Assembly: GCF_041860085.1 (NCBI RefSeq)
Contig: NZ_CP124747.1
Location: forward strand, 992,001 to 1,056,000
Direction of reading: 5' to 3'
From: Schlesneria sp. DSM 10557
GTDB lineage: Bacteria; Planctomycetota; Planctomycetia; Planctomycetales; Planctomycetaceae
Length of the DNA stretch: 64,000 nucleotides
Shown piece by piece: positions 1-9,544 of the stretch. The translations under genes were made by a program, and so were the position numbers. Positions within the stretch are counted from its first letter, which is position 1. Each line of letters begins with the position of its first letter. The notes below the pieces were generated by a model. It searched no databases. It was not told where the DNA came from and saw only the letters and a program-made list of their open reading frames with translations.

Positions 1-1080
1 TGCTCGATCATTGATCACGGATTCGAACATGGCTGGGTTCAGCCGAATCCGCCACAGTCTCGAACAGGCAAGCGAGTCGCTGTCGTCGGCTCGGGGCCTG
101 CGGGTCTCGCCGCTGCCGCTCAGCTCAATAGCGTTGGCCACGATGTGACCGTCTTCGAGCGTGCCGATCGAATTGGCGGGCTGCTCATGTACGGTATCCC
201 CAACATGAAATTGGAAAAGCATATCGTCCAGCGCCGTGTTGACCTGCTCGCCACCGAAGGAGTCAAGTTCCGGACCGGTGTCGAAATCGGGCGTGATATC
301 AGTGCGATGGACCTGCGTGAACAATTCGACGCCATCGTCCTCAGCACCGGGGCGACCCGACCGAGAGATCTGCCGATCCCCGGTCGTCAACTCAAGGGAA
401 TCCATATGGCGATGGACTTCCTTTCGACAAACACGAAAAGCCTGCTCGATTCACAACACTCTGATGGCCAGTACATCAGCGCGAAAGACAAGCATGTCGT
501 GGTCATCGGTGGTGGTGATACCGGAAACGACTGTATCGGCACCTCGGTTCGTCACGGCTGCAAGGGCGTGATTAATCTGGAAATCGTGCCCGAATCACCC
601 GCTAACCGTGCCCCCAACAATCCCTGGCCGCAGTGGCCACGTATCTTCCGCGTCGACTACGGCCACGCGGAAGTGGCGGCGATCTTCGGCGAAGACCCAC
701 GTCTGTTCAGCACGACGACCGTGGAATTCCTCGGAAATGAAAAGGGTGAAGTTCGCGCTCTGAAAATTGCGAAAGCCGAACCGGTGCCGCCGTTCAAAGT
801 CATTCCCGGTACCGAACGAGAAATCCCTGCGGATCTCGTCTTCCTCGCTCTCGGGTTTCTTGGTCCTGAATCGACCGTCGCCGAACAACTCGGCGTCAAA
901 CTGGACCCACGCTCGAACTACGATGCAGCGCACGGCCAGTTCACGACAAACGTCCCCGGCGTCTTCGCGGCAGGTGACTGCCGCCGTGGCCAAAGCTTGA
1001 TCGTCTGGGCGATCAATGAAGGCCGAGGGGCCGCACGGGAATGTGACAAGTACCTGATGGGACGCAGTGACCTTCCCTGA
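1..1080 (+). CDS. gltD: Glutamate synthase small subunit, 3' part (5' end outside window)
   Basis: The frame is open from the first base, so the gene begins outside the window; 359 residues are visible. GltD carries FAD and NADPH sites and feeds electrons to the large subunit GltB, which makes glutamate from glutamine and 2-oxoglutarate in the cytoplasm. Visible motifs are the FAD Rossmann loop [14 protein letters not shown] near the start, a second dinucleotide loop [12 protein letters not shown] around 485-535, and the family's C-terminal [19 protein letters not shown]. The N-terminal cysteine-rich iron-sulfur domain (about 110 residues) is missing only because of the window edge. gltB would be expected upstream. 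A GC-rich hairpin at 1137-1181 follows the stop. The family call is firm; distantly related GltD-like NADPH oxidoreductases are the alternative. Confidence 0.93.
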   Translation, partial: CSIIDHGFEHGWVQPNPPQSRTGKRVAVVGSGPAGLAAAAQLNSVGHDVTVFERADRIGGLLMYGIPNMKLEKHIVQRRVDLLATEGVKFRTGVEIGRDISAMDLREQFDAIVLSTGATRPRDLPIPGRQLKGIHMAMDFLSTNTKSLLDSQHSDGQYISAKDKHVVVIGGGDTGNDCIGTSVRHGCKGVINLEIVPESPANRAPNNPWPQWPRIFRVDYGHAEVAAIFGEDPRLFSTTTVEFLGNEKGEVRALKIAKAEPVPPFKVIPGTEREIPADLVFLALGFLGPESTVAEQLGVKLDPRSNYDAAHGQFTTNVPGVFAAGDCRRGQSLIVWAINEGRGAARECDKYLMGRSDLP

Positions 1081-1136
1081 TCCTGAACCCCGTCTCGGCA
1101 GTTCGCTGTCATGAGACACAATGGACACCCGAACCA

Positions 1137-1181
1137 CAGACATTCCCCTTACCCCATCCGCGGGGTAGGGGATGTTGTCTG
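1137..1181 (+). terminator. GC-rich hairpin after gltD
   Basis: CAGACA (1137-1142) pairs with TGTCTG (1176-1181), and inside this CCCC-T-TACCCC pairs with GGGGTAGGGG around a short loop, with a bulged T. It lies 57 bases past the gltD stop and ahead of rpiB. No T-run follows, so it may be a pause, an mRNA-end stabiliser or a weak terminator. Confidence 0.45.
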
Positions 1182-1320
1182 TCCGGAATTCCGTCCTGCA
1201 GAGGATTCCGGGTCGCGATTCGAAAAATGGCAGCGAGTGTCGTACAGCCTTTGTTTCTCGCTACAATGTCAACAGCCCTCGATCACTGCTCTTTTTGACC
1301 TCAAATTCGGCTAAATCAAT

Positions 1321-1782
1321 ATGCGAATCGCTCTCGGCTGTGATCACGCTGGTTTCCCGTTGAAGCAACGTGTTGCTTCCCTGATTCAGGCAGCAGGTCA
1401 TCAGGTGATCGATTGCGGCACCGAGTCGAACTGCTCTGTCGACTACCCCGACTACGCGAGAAAAGTCGGCGAGACCATCATCGCCGGCCAGGCCGATCGA
1501 GGAATCCTGGTTTGTGGAAGTGGTGTCGGGGTCAGCGTGGCCGCGAACAAGATTCCCGGTATTCGCGCTGCCATCTGTCATGACACTTACTCCGCTCACC
1601 AGGGCGTTGAGCACGACAGCATGAATGTCCTGTGCATCGGCGCTCGTATCGTCGGGGAAGAAGTCGCGACTGAACTGGTCAAGGCATTCATGAGTGCCGA
1701 ATTCAGCAGTGATGAGCGGCATGTGCGTCGCCTGAACAAGGTGCTCGACATCGAACGCGACGCGTTGGCAGGCCGCTTTTAA
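1321..1782 (+). CDS. rpiB: Ribose-5-phosphate isomerase B
   Basis: 153 residues, normal for RpiB. It interconverts ribose 5-phosphate and ribulose 5-phosphate in the cytoplasmic pentose phosphate pathway. The N-terminal GCDHAGF holds the Asp/His phosphate-binding pair (Asp8, His9). The active-site cysteine is Cys65 in ILVCGSGVGVS, and the anion-hole loop AANKIPGIRAA and the C-terminal helix follow as in the family. The ATG at 1321 begins the conserved MRIALGCDH strand, so the start is secure although no clear ribosome site precedes it. It stands alone between gltD and a lipoprotein gene. Confidence 0.95.
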   Translation: MRIALGCDHAGFPLKQRVASLIQAAGHQVIDCGTESNCSVDYPDYARKVGETIIAGQADRGILVCGSGVGVSVAANKIPGIRAAICHDTYSAHQGVEHDSMNVLCIGARIVGEEVATELVKAFMSAEFSSDERHVRRLNKVLDIERDALAGRF

Positions 1783-1870
1783 GACCACGTCCGTTTTAAG
1801 ACCATGTCTTGGTCAGCAAGGAACGCCCCTGAACTCAGCTGCTTTGGAAGACTCGAGGAGCCCTGGATCG

Positions 1871-3163
1871 ATGAGCCGTTCATTCAGCCTGATTTTCTTT
1901 TGTCTCGCTCTCATTGTCGGATGTGCGCAGCAGCCACCCGCGGACAAGAACGACGCGACAGTTTCGGATTCGTCCGGGGGCACAGCAACTTCAGCCCCCG
2001 TCACAGATCAGGGGCCCATTCTCGAAGCCCCCTCTGCCGATGGCTCAAACTGGCTTGCCAACGAAGAAGTCCAGGCAGGCTGGATCCGCTTGTTCGACGG
2101 CCACACCTTATTCGGCTGGAAATCCAACAGCGCCCTGGAGTGGACCGCCAGCGATGGCGTCATCACTGCAAAGTCGAGCGACGCGGCCGACAAAGGGTTG
2201 CTGATGACGACCACCCGTTTCGCCGACTATGAGCTGATCTGCCAGTACCGACTGGAGAAGGGTGGAAACAGCGGGATCTTCCTTCGTTCCGTGTTTAACC
2301 CGACCGCTCCTGACGTCGACTGCTACGAACTGAACATGTGCGATTCCCGGACGGAATTCGCGACAGCGAGTCTGGTTGGCCGAAAGAACCCCGCCAGCGT
2401 CGTGCAGGGCGACGGAGACTGGCACACGTTCCATGTCCGGGTTGAAGGACCTTCGGTCACCGTCAAATTCGATGGCAAGCAGGTTCTGGAATACACCGAC
2501 GAAACAGAAAATCCACTCAAGACTGGTCACATCGGACTGCAGATGAACGGCGGAGAGATCGAGTTCCGCAATGTCTATCTGAAGCCGCTGGGAACCAGGC
2601 CTCTATTTGATGGAAAGACACTTGCAGGATGGCATGAGGTCCCCGGATCGAAGAGTCAGTTCACGGTCAGCAACGGAGCAATCCGAGTCCTGAATGGTCG
2701 CGGATTTCTGGAAACGGATCTGACAGCGGGAAATTTCGTACTTCAGTTCCAGGCGGTCACGAACGGGAAAGAACTGAACAGTGGAGTATTCTTCCGGGCC
2801 ATGCGGGGGACAGACGAGGCCCCTTCGCACGGTTATGAGTTCCAGATCCACAACGGCTTCAAAAACGGTGATCGCACACAACCCGTCGATCATGGTACCG
2901 GTGGAATCTTCAAACGTGTCTCAGCACGGCGCGTGGTCTCGGATGACTACGAGTGGTTGACATCAACATTGATCGCCGATGGCAACCACATTGCCACCTG
3001 GGTCAACGGAACGCAGATGGTTGACTGGACGGACGAACGCCCGGCCAATGAAAACCCGCGCGAAGGAAGTCGAACGGCGGCCGGTCATTTGAGCCTTCAG
3101 GGCCACGATCCCACGACCGATTTGTCGTTCCGGAATCTGCTGCTGGGGGAAACCCCACCCTGA
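1871..3163 (+). CDS. Lipoprotein with two DUF1080 (3-keto-disaccharide hydrolase-like) domains
   Basis: 430 residues from the ATG at 1871, which has AGGAG ten bases upstream; an in-frame ATG at 1844 would spoil the leader. The N-terminus MSRSFSLIFFCLALIVGC is a signal peptide ending in a lipobox-like cysteine, so the mature protein should be lipid-anchored. Two tandem concanavalin-like DUF1080 modules follow, about residues 60-235 and 240-430, each opening with the family phrase LFDG(H/K)TL.GW. DUF1080 proteins are greatly expanded in planctomycetes; some members cleave 3-keto-sugars. The substrate cannot be told from sequence. Confidence 0.88.
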   Translation: MSRSFSLIFFCLALIVGCAQQPPADKNDATVSDSSGGTATSAPVTDQGPILEAPSADGSNWLANEEVQAGWIRLFDGHTLFGWKSNSALEWTASDGVITAKSSDAADKGLLMTTTRFADYELICQYRLEKGGNSGIFLRSVFNPTAPDVDCYELNMCDSRTEFATASLVGRKNPASVVQGDGDWHTFHVRVEGPSVTVKFDGKQVLEYTDETENPLKTGHIGLQMNGGEIEFRNVYLKPLGTRPLFDGKTLAGWHEVPGSKSQFTVSNGAIRVLNGRGFLETDLTAGNFVLQFQAVTNGKELNSGVFFRAMRGTDEAPSHGYEFQIHNGFKNGDRTQPVDHGTGGIFKRVSARRVVSDDYEWLTSTLIADGNHIATWVNGTQMVDWTDERPANENPREGSRTAAGHLSLQGHDPTTDLSFRNLLLGETPP

Positions 3164-3362
3164 TCTCCTCGCATCAAAGCTGACCGTTTCGCTGGTCGGC
3201 ACCGTGCCGAGTTGCGTAACATACGAGGGGACTGTTCTCGATTGTCAGCGTCCAACCGTCGGATTCGATTCTGATAGAACGGACTGCATCAGACGACCGG
3301 GACAAGTTCGAGTGTCAATTTTGACTGTCGCCGATCCTTCCTCTTCAACTCGTTAGTGCAGC

Positions 3363-4751
3363 ATGTCCCAAACATTGGTCCACCACGAACACCCGGAAAA
3401 CGCAAGCACATTCGTGGCAGATGACGCGCGAGCCCACTGGCACGATCAAAGCCTCTGGTTCGTACGTTCCAAACGCGACAAAGCCGCGTCCACTCTGCCC
3501 GAGTGGGAAGAACTGCGTCAGCGGGCATCGGACATCAAGCTGCACACGATGTCGCGGTTAGGTGACTACCTGGAAGAGTTTGAACGGAACGCGACCCGAC
3601 TCGGGGCGACGGTGCACTGGGCACGAACCCCGGCCGAACACAATCAAATCGTGCTGGACATCATCAAGAAGCATGACGCGAAGAAAGTGGTCAAAAGCAA
3701 ATCAATGCTGACAGAGGAATGCCACCTCAACCCCTTTCTGGAACGGCACGACGTCGAAGTCGTCGACACGGACCTGGGTGAGTGGATTGTGCAACTGCGG
3801 AACGAACCGCCGTCACATATCGTCATGCCGGCGATCCACATCAAACGTGAGGAAATCGGGGACCTCTTTCACAAGCACATCGGTACCGACGCCGGTGCCA
3901 CAGATCCTCCGTACCTCGTTAATGCTGCTCGTGATGAGCTGAGGCGCAAGTTCCTCGGGGCCGACGTTGGCATCACCGGGGTCAATTTCGCGATCGCGGA
4001 AACGGGCGGCTTTGTCGTGTGCACGAACGAAGGGAACGCCGACCTGGGTGTTTCGCTTCCGAAAGTTCATATTGCCTGCATGGGGATTGAAAAGCTGATC
4101 CCGCGTGCGAAAGACATGGGCGTATTCCTGCGACTGCTGGCACGATCGGCAACAGGCCAGCCCATCACAACCTATTCTTCGCACTTTCACGGTCCGATGC
4201 GCGGGGGCGAGCTGCACATTGTCCTGCTGGATAATGGCCGCAGCGATATCCTTGGTTCCCCCGATTTTCGACGATCCCTGAACTGCATCCGCTGCGGGGC
4301 CTGTATGAATACCTGTCCCGTCTACCGGCGGAGCGGGGGACATAGTTACGAGACCACCATTCCGGGCCCGATCGGCTCGATTCTGGCACCTTCGCGCGAT
4401 GCCAAGACCCACCACAGCCTCCCTTTCGCCTGTAGCCTGTGCGGATCGTGTAGCGACGTCTGCCCCGTCAAGATCGACCTGCACACCCAGCTACTCACAT
4501 GGAGACGTGAGATCGCGGTTCGAGGTTATCTCCCTTGGACCAAGCGAATGTCGATGAGATTCGCAAGAATCGTTCTGGGGAATACCTGGTTGTTCACCGC
4601 ATCAGGAAAGATTGGTCGCTGGCTGCTTCCCAAACTGCCTCGCTTTATGGTCTACAACCGCCTGAATGCATGGGGCCGACAGCGTGAATTGCCTCCCATG
4701 CCCAAACAGAGCTTCCGCGAACTGTACCGCAAGCGAAAACGTTCGGACTAA
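3363..4751 (+). CDS. lutB: LutB-like LUD-domain iron-sulfur protein (lactate utilisation)
   Basis: 462 residues, the size of LutB/YkgF. LutABC oxidises L-lactate to pyruvate using iron-sulfur clusters. An N-terminal LUD domain (about residues 70-300) contains the conserved ITGVNFAIAETGGFVVCTNEGN. Two ferredoxin-type 4Fe-4S motifs follow, CIRCGACMNTCPVYRRSGGH and CSLCGSCSDVCPV, each in the CxxCxxCxxxCP pattern, then a basic C-terminal tail. The partners lutA and lutC are not in this window, so either they lie elsewhere or this protein works with another complex. The family call is strong and the substrate is inferred. Confidence 0.88.
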   Translation: MSQTLVHHEHPENASTFVADDARAHWHDQSLWFVRSKRDKAASTLPEWEELRQRASDIKLHTMSRLGDYLEEFERNATRLGATVHWARTPAEHNQIVLDIIKKHDAKKVVKSKSMLTEECHLNPFLERHDVEVVDTDLGEWIVQLRNEPPSHIVMPAIHIKREEIGDLFHKHIGTDAGATDPPYLVNAARDELRRKFLGADVGITGVNFAIAETGGFVVCTNEGNADLGVSLPKVHIACMGIEKLIPRAKDMGVFLRLLARSATGQPITTYSSHFHGPMRGGELHIVLLDNGRSDILGSPDFRRSLNCIRCGACMNTCPVYRRSGGHSYETTIPGPIGSILAPSRDAKTHHSLPFACSLCGSCSDVCPVKIDLHTQLLTWRREIAVRGYLPWTKRMSMRFARIVLGNTWLFTASGKIGRWLLPKLPRFMVYNRLNAWGRQRELPPMPKQSFRELYRKRKRSD

Positions 4752-4888
4752 GGGGCGAAACGGGAGGGGGCTGAACAGGTTCCAGAACCGGCCGAACTCA
4801 TCGGCGGATTCCGCCGAACCCTGCGGCAGGTGTAGAGGTTTTTCGCGGATTCCATAGCGGGACCGCGAACTTTCGCTCAATATTCCTC

Positions 4889-4917
4889 TTGGCAGTGTTC
4901 AGGCCCCTCACTATAAA
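4889..4917 (+). promoter_or_regulatory. Sigma-70-type promoter for the OmpA-family gene
   Basis: TTGGCA at 4889-4894, a 17-base spacer, then TATAAA at 4912-4917. Spacing is ideal and both hexamers match five of six consensus bases. It implies a leader of about 225 bases before the start codon at 5150. Confidence 0.55.
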
Positions 4918-4940
4918 TCCGCCGCGAATGGTTCGCGAGT

Positions 4941-4968
4941 TCTGTCCATTGCGGGAACGATGGACAGA
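4941..4968. repeat. Inverted repeat in the leader of the OmpA-family gene
   Basis: TCTGTCCAT (4941-4949) and ATGGACAGA (4960-4968) form a perfect 9-bp stem with a 10-base loop just downstream of the predicted transcription start. There is no T-run, so an operator or an mRNA 5' stabiliser fits better than a terminator. Confidence 0.45.
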
Positions 4969-5149
4969 CGGATTCGATGAACCGTACGCCCCAATCTCTC
5001 TCTCCAAAAATTCAATTCAACTCTCATCGTACATTGACCGTTGCGTCAGTCGTGCAGTGGATGCTTTTCCTACGTCGTCATTGACCGTGACACACGTTCG
5101 AACCCCACTGTCGATCCCGCGTCGGCGCGCTAAAACCGAGGAGTCTTCG

Positions 5150-5980
5150 ATGTTTGGTACGCGGGTCTGCATTACCACTGGTATCGTGATGTGCCTGATT
5201 ATGGCCATCGGATGTCGGAGCGCACCTCCACGAAACGCCCTGCAGCAAAGCCAGTTGCGAGCTCAACAGCTCTACCAGCAGAACAAAATGCTGGCCATGG
5301 AACGCAATGGCATGGGACAAACGGCAAGCCAGCTTGCGGCCGAAAAGGCAGCGATGGAGCAACAGTACCTTGCGGCCAAGCAAAGTCTGGATGCAGCCAA
5401 CGCCCGCCTGGGGAACCTCGCGTCAGCCAACAACGAGCTGGAAGACCGTATGCGAACCCTGCTGGTCGGAAACAAGCCTTCGAACAACCCGCTTTCGGAT
5501 GAATCGAATCGGCGTCTGGAAGAGATGCGAAAGAAATACAAGGATTTCGATTTCGATCCACACACGGGCGTCAGCAAGTTCTCGACAGACTTGCTGTTTG
5601 CTTCCGGAAGCGACGACATTCAGCCTCGAGCCAAGCAGATTCTGGACGAGTTCGCCCAGATCATGAATCAGGGGGATGCTCGCAGCCTGAAGGTTCTCGT
5701 ATCCGGTCATACCGATGACAAACCGGTCTCTCGCAAATCAACGGCTGACAAGCACCACGACAACATGGGTCTCTCGGCAAACCGGGCCCTGTCTGTGATG
5801 CGAGCCCTTCGCAAGTCGGGGATCAACGAGAACCGAATGGGTATCTCCGGCTACGGGGCTCACCAGCCAGTGGAACCCAACTCGACCGAACAGACTCGCC
5901 AGAAGAACCGCCGCGTGGAGATCTATGTTCTCGCTCCAGACACTCCAGTGGCCAGTGCCTGGGACCCCAGTATGAACTGA
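5150..5980 (+). CDS. OmpA-family peptidoglycan-associated lipoprotein
   Basis: 276 residues from the ATG at 5150, preceded by GAGGAG. The leader MFGTRVCITTGIVMCLIMAIGC ends in a lipobox-like cysteine. Residues about 30-110 are rich in Gln, Ala and Leu and look like a coiled coil. The C-terminal OmpA/MotB domain has LLFASGSDDIQPRAKQIL, VSGHTDD and the peptidoglycan-binding RAL..ALR..GI..NR and KNRRVEI motifs. Such proteins tie a membrane to peptidoglycan, as Pal does. No tol genes are nearby, so it is not called Pal. A longer in-frame start at 4889 would bury the leader and is rejected. Confidence 0.87.
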   Translation: MFGTRVCITTGIVMCLIMAIGCRSAPPRNALQQSQLRAQQLYQQNKMLAMERNGMGQTASQLAAEKAAMEQQYLAAKQSLDAANARLGNLASANNELEDRMRTLLVGNKPSNNPLSDESNRRLEEMRKKYKDFDFDPHTGVSKFSTDLLFASGSDDIQPRAKQILDEFAQIMNQGDARSLKVLVSGHTDDKPVSRKSTADKHHDNMGLSANRALSVMRALRKSGINENRMGISGYGAHQPVEPNSTEQTRQKNRRVEIYVLAPDTPVASAWDPSMN

Positions 5981-6258
5981 CGGCAGCACGATGTTGTCAT
6001 CCGCCTGCAAAGGTCGGGGACGCGTTGATTCGGGAATGGCCGCTGATGCGTATAATAAGCATCAGGTGCTCTCCCAGATCACCGCGACCTCGACCTTAAC
6101 AGCATTTAATGGCCTTGGAATGGTTTGACGGAGGCCAGTATTCGACAGCGTGAGATCCTTAAATGGACCAGAGTCGGACTGTCAAGTTGCGTCGCAGAGG
6201 ATGTTAAGGTAGCGTCGAACTGTTCTACGGTTTTGTTCCCTGATGCAGGTACCGCCGA

Positions 6259-9162
6259 ATGAAGTCTTTTCTGCTGATTGCCGTCCTGACCCTGCACAGT
6301 CTGACGCTCAATGCCTCGCTGTTCGGTGAAGAAACATTCGCCACCCGATTCGCCGCGGCACGCGAGCACTTCCAGAAAGGACGCTACGAAGAAGCCATTG
6401 AAACTCTGGAAAAGCTGGAAGAATCCAGGGCCCCCGACCTCGATCCAGTCCAAATCGCTTTACTGAGAAGCGAATCGCAGCTTGCACAGGGTGAACGAGC
6501 CGCAGCGGAGGAAACGATCGCTGCGGCCATCGCCTCCCATGAAAACTCGGCACCGTTACAGGCTCACTCGGCGAAGCTCCATTTCGGCCGCGGTCGCCTA
6601 AAGGAAGCGGAGACGGCTGTGGGACTCGCTCTTAAACTCGACCCCGATCAACTGGTCGCTCGACTCATACAAGCCCACCTCTATACCGAGAAGGGTGAAC
6701 TCAAGAAAGCCGACGACGGCTACCGCTGGTTCGTGCGTTACTACAACCGGGCTCAACCTCGTGATCCCGAATCGCTACTCCTCGTGGCGAAAGGGGCATC
6801 ACAGTACGCGCGCTGGCACAGTGCCTCTCAGATATTCGATTTTTGCGTCAACACCGTCGCCGTTGATGCATTGAAGGCGGATAAAACCTTCTGGCAGGCA
6901 CACCTGGCATCCGGTGGACTGCTGCTCGAGAAATACAACAAGGCACAAGGCCGCCCCGAACTCAAAGCCGCCCTGGCAATTAACCCCAACGCGTCCGAGG
7001 TACATATCGAACTGGCCAAGTCGGCCATTGGTGACTACGACTGGGATGAGGTCGAAGAATCAGCGAAACGTGCCCTGGCAATCGCCCCAGGTTCGACCGG
7101 TGCTCTTCAGGCACTCGCCACAGCCAAGCTCTACTTCCGTGACTTTGACGAGGTCGAAAAACTGCTGACCGAGGCTTTGGCTGTCAACCCTGTCGAGAGC
7201 GAGACACTGGCCCTGCTGGCATCCTTGCGCATGCTTCAGGACGGGTGGCCCGACCCCGTTCGCTGGAACCAACTTGTCAGCCATCTCGACCATATTCAGG
7301 ACCTGAAACTGGAGGAGCCAACTCGCTGCGAACAGATCCTGATTGATGTCGCGACAAGAAATCCCAGGCCGGGTTACTTCCTGTCCTCATTAGCCGAAAT
7401 CGTCAATATGTTCCGACAGCACACAGTGGCGGAACCATTGCTCAAGCAGGCGATCGCATTGATGCCTCAGTTGTCTCAGCCGAAGAATGCGTTGGGTCAA
7501 CTCTATATGCAGACGGGCCAGATCGACGCCGCCCGTAAAACACTCGACGAAGCCTTCAAGATGGACCCGTACCATGTACGAGTCAGCAATATGCGTAAGG
7601 TCATCAAGGTTCTCGATGACTACGAGTCGTATCAGACAGAACACTTCGTGGTGCGAGCCGACGGCAAACTCGACAAGCTGCTTGCTCGCTATATGGCTGA
7701 GTACCTGGAGGAGGTCTATCCGGAACTGACGGAACTTTTCGGATTCGAACCGGAGACACGCACGCAGATTGAAATCTACAACACGGCCAAAGGACTGTCA
7801 GGACACCAATGGTTCAGCGCTCGCATGGTGGGACTTCCCTGGGTCCAGACGATCGGCGCCTCGACGGGTGTGATCGTCGCCATGCAAAGCCCCGGTTCCA
7901 TGGAACAGCCGTTGAACTGGGCACGTGTGCTGAAGCATGAGTTCGTTCATGTGCTGACTCTCCAGCAGACGAAGTTCAATATCCCTCACTGGTACACGGA
8001 AGCCCTGGCAGTCCGCTCAGAAGGGTATCCAACACCTGTCGAATGGAACGATCTTCTCCTGAAACGCGTTCCCAAAGGGGAGCTCAAGAATCTTGATAAC
8101 CTGAGCATGGGATTTATCCGCGCGGGCAATCAGGAGAACTGGAATTTCGCTTACTGCCAAAGCGTGCTGTACGCAGAGTATATGGTTGAACGTTTTGGTG
8201 AGCCCACGCTGGCGAAGCTGCTCGACGCGTATCGTCGGAACCTGACCACCGACCAGGCGATTCCGGAAGTCTTCAACGTCGATAAAACTGACTTCGAGAA
8301 AGGATATCGGGATTACCTCGACAAACTGGTCGCAGGTCTCCGCAAGAGTCAGGACGCTTCCGAAGAGGAATTGAGACCCGCTCAGATCGAAAAGGCGTAC
8401 GAGAAAAACAAAGACGATCCGAAAGCGGCAGCAAACTATGCGAAACTCATGTTCATCATCAAAAAACGTGAGGATGCCAAGAAGATTGCAGAGGAAGTGC
8501 TGAAGAAGGAACCTTCTCAGCCCGTTGCGGCAACGGTATTGTCACTGCTGCATCTGAGGGATGATCGCCTGGATGAAGCAGCGCAGGTGCTGGAACCGGC
8601 ACTCGACAATGCTCATCCGAATAAGCAGGTCGTCGAACTTCTGATGAAGATCCGGTTGAAACAGAAGCGTCCCAAAGAGGCGATCACCTTGAGTGAACTC
8701 GGGAAGGAACATTTTCCTTACGAGAGCGAGTGGTGGAAGGGGACTGCCGCAGCCGCAAAACTGACAGGAAATACGGAAACCCGACGAGCGGCGTTGGAGA
8801 CACTTGTCCGGATTGAGTCAGACGACCCTGCCCCCCGAAAAGCACTGGCGGAACTCGCACTTGAAGAAGGAAAATTCGAAACAGCGTACAAGTTTGGCAA
8901 GCTCGCACTGCACATCGATGTGCTCGATGCCGAAGTTCACAGGATCCTTGGCGAAGCGCTGCTGGGCACCAAGGAATTTGGGCAAGCGATCCGCGAATTC
9001 GAGACCGCCCTGGAACTCAAACCCAAAAGCACAGAAGCACAGTTGGGGCTCGCCCAGGCGTATTTAGCCAGCGGGCAAAAGGAAAAAGCGGATGTCCTGA
9101 TTGAGGAGGTTCTGAAGGGGGACAGCAACAACGCACGGGCTCAAAAGTTGCGCGGGCAATGA
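6259..9162 (+). CDS. Secreted TPR protein with embedded gluzincin (peptidase MA-like) domain
   Basis: 967 residues. The first 25 form a signal peptide (MKSFLLIAVLTLHSLTLNASL). TPR helices fill about residues 30-460 and again 690-960. Between them, HEFVH at residues 560-564 and a glutamate in WYTEALAV about 20 residues later match the HExxH...E zinc signature of peptidase MA-type proteins. A dedicated peptidase domain flanked by TPR arrays suggests substrate capture by the repeats and cutting in the middle, or a scaffold with a relic enzyme. The protein should act outside the cytoplasm. A TATAAT at 6051-6056 lies upstream but lacks a well-spaced -35. Whether it is catalytically active cannot be judged. 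Confidence 0.85.
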   Translation: MKSFLLIAVLTLHSLTLNASLFGEETFATRFAAAREHFQKGRYEEAIETLEKLEESRAPDLDPVQIALLRSESQLAQGERAAAEETIAAAIASHENSAPLQAHSAKLHFGRGRLKEAETAVGLALKLDPDQLVARLIQAHLYTEKGELKKADDGYRWFVRYYNRAQPRDPESLLLVAKGASQYARWHSASQIFDFCVNTVAVDALKADKTFWQAHLASGGLLLEKYNKAQGRPELKAALAINPNASEVHIELAKSAIGDYDWDEVEESAKRALAIAPGSTGALQALATAKLYFRDFDEVEKLLTEALAVNPVESETLALLASLRMLQDGWPDPVRWNQLVSHLDHIQDLKLEEPTRCEQILIDVATRNPRPGYFLSSLAEIVNMFRQHTVAEPLLKQAIALMPQLSQPKNALGQLYMQTGQIDAARKTLDEAFKMDPYHVRVSNMRKVIKVLDDYESYQTEHFVVRADGKLDKLLARYMAEYLEEVYPELTELFGFEPETRTQIEIYNTAKGLSGHQWFSARMVGLPWVQTIGASTGVIVAMQSPGSMEQPLNWARVLKHEFVHVLTLQQTKFNIPHWYTEALAVRSEGYPTPVEWNDLLLKRVPKGELKNLDNLSMGFIRAGNQENWNFAYCQSVLYAEYMVERFGEPTLAKLLDAYRRNLTTDQAIPEVFNVDKTDFEKGYRDYLDKLVAGLRKSQDASEEELRPAQIEKAYEKNKDDPKAAANYAKLMFIIKKREDAKKIAEEVLKKEPSQPVAATVLSLLHLRDDRLDEAAQVLEPALDNAHPNKQVVELLMKIRLKQKRPKEAITLSELGKEHFPYESEWWKGTAAAAKLTGNTETRRAALETLVRIESDDPAPRKALAELALEEGKFETAYKFGKLALHIDVLDAEVHRILGEALLGTKEFGQAIREFETALELKPKSTEAQLGLAQAYLASGQKEKADVLIEEVLKGDSNNARAQKLRGQ

Positions 9163-9223
9163 GTCGACGTGACTCGCCGACATCGCAAGCATTCACCCGG
9201 GCGTCGCCGGCTCCGACCTCGCA

Positions 9224-9544
9224 TTACCGCTGGTAGACTTCAGGGGGACAATTGTCGTGGTGGCGGCAACCATGCAGGCAGGTGCCTCCCATCCCCCAGA
9301 TGGGATATCCGTTCGGTTGGTTTCCGCAACAGGTGTGTCGCGGGTAACCGTACTGACGGAACGATCCCCCCGTCCCATCGCTGACCATTCGTCCCCAGAG
9401 GCAACTCCAGATTTGCGAGCACTTTTTCTGCTTGTGGCAGTTGCAGTCACTGCCGTGGGGCTGTGCGTGTAAGACGGATGCCTGCGATGCAAGGAGGACC
9501 ACCAGAATCAAAATGCCCGCGAAAGAGACTCGATGCTGCTTCAT
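9224..9544 (-). CDS. Small secreted cysteine-rich protein, unknown function
   Basis: 106 residues from the ATG at 9544. MKQHRVSFAGILILVVLLASQASVLHAQ is a classic signal peptide with AxA-type cleavage (written here only to mark its span, residues 1-20 being the hydrophobic part). The mature part of about 78 residues has ten or more cysteines, in CNCHKQKKC, SCLWG, HTCCGNQ, GGTCLHGC and HDNC patterns, with several histidines. That suits a disulfide-knotted or metal-binding exported protein. It is convergent with the TPR gene and overlaps nothing. No family is recognised; small Cys-rich exported proteins are common in planctomycetes. Confidence 0.68.
   Translation of the reverse strand: MKQHRVSFAGILILVVLLASQASVLHAQPHGSDCNCHKQKKCSQIWSCLWGRMVSDGTGGSFRQYGYPRHTCCGNQPNGYPIWGMGGTCLHGCRHHDNCPPEVYQR

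Larger units (their letters stand above)
4752..5149. other. Intergenic region with promoter and inverted repeat
   Basis: About 400 bases without a convincing gene between lutB and the OmpA-family gene. It holds a good sigma-70 promoter (4889-4917) and a perfect 9-bp inverted repeat (4941-4968). Upstream reading frames joined to the OmpA gene lack lipoprotein-leader logic and are treated as non-coding. Confidence 0.6.

Noticed and set aside
3813-4484. 223-codon minus-strand frame
   Set aside because: Antisense shadow of the lutB-like gene.
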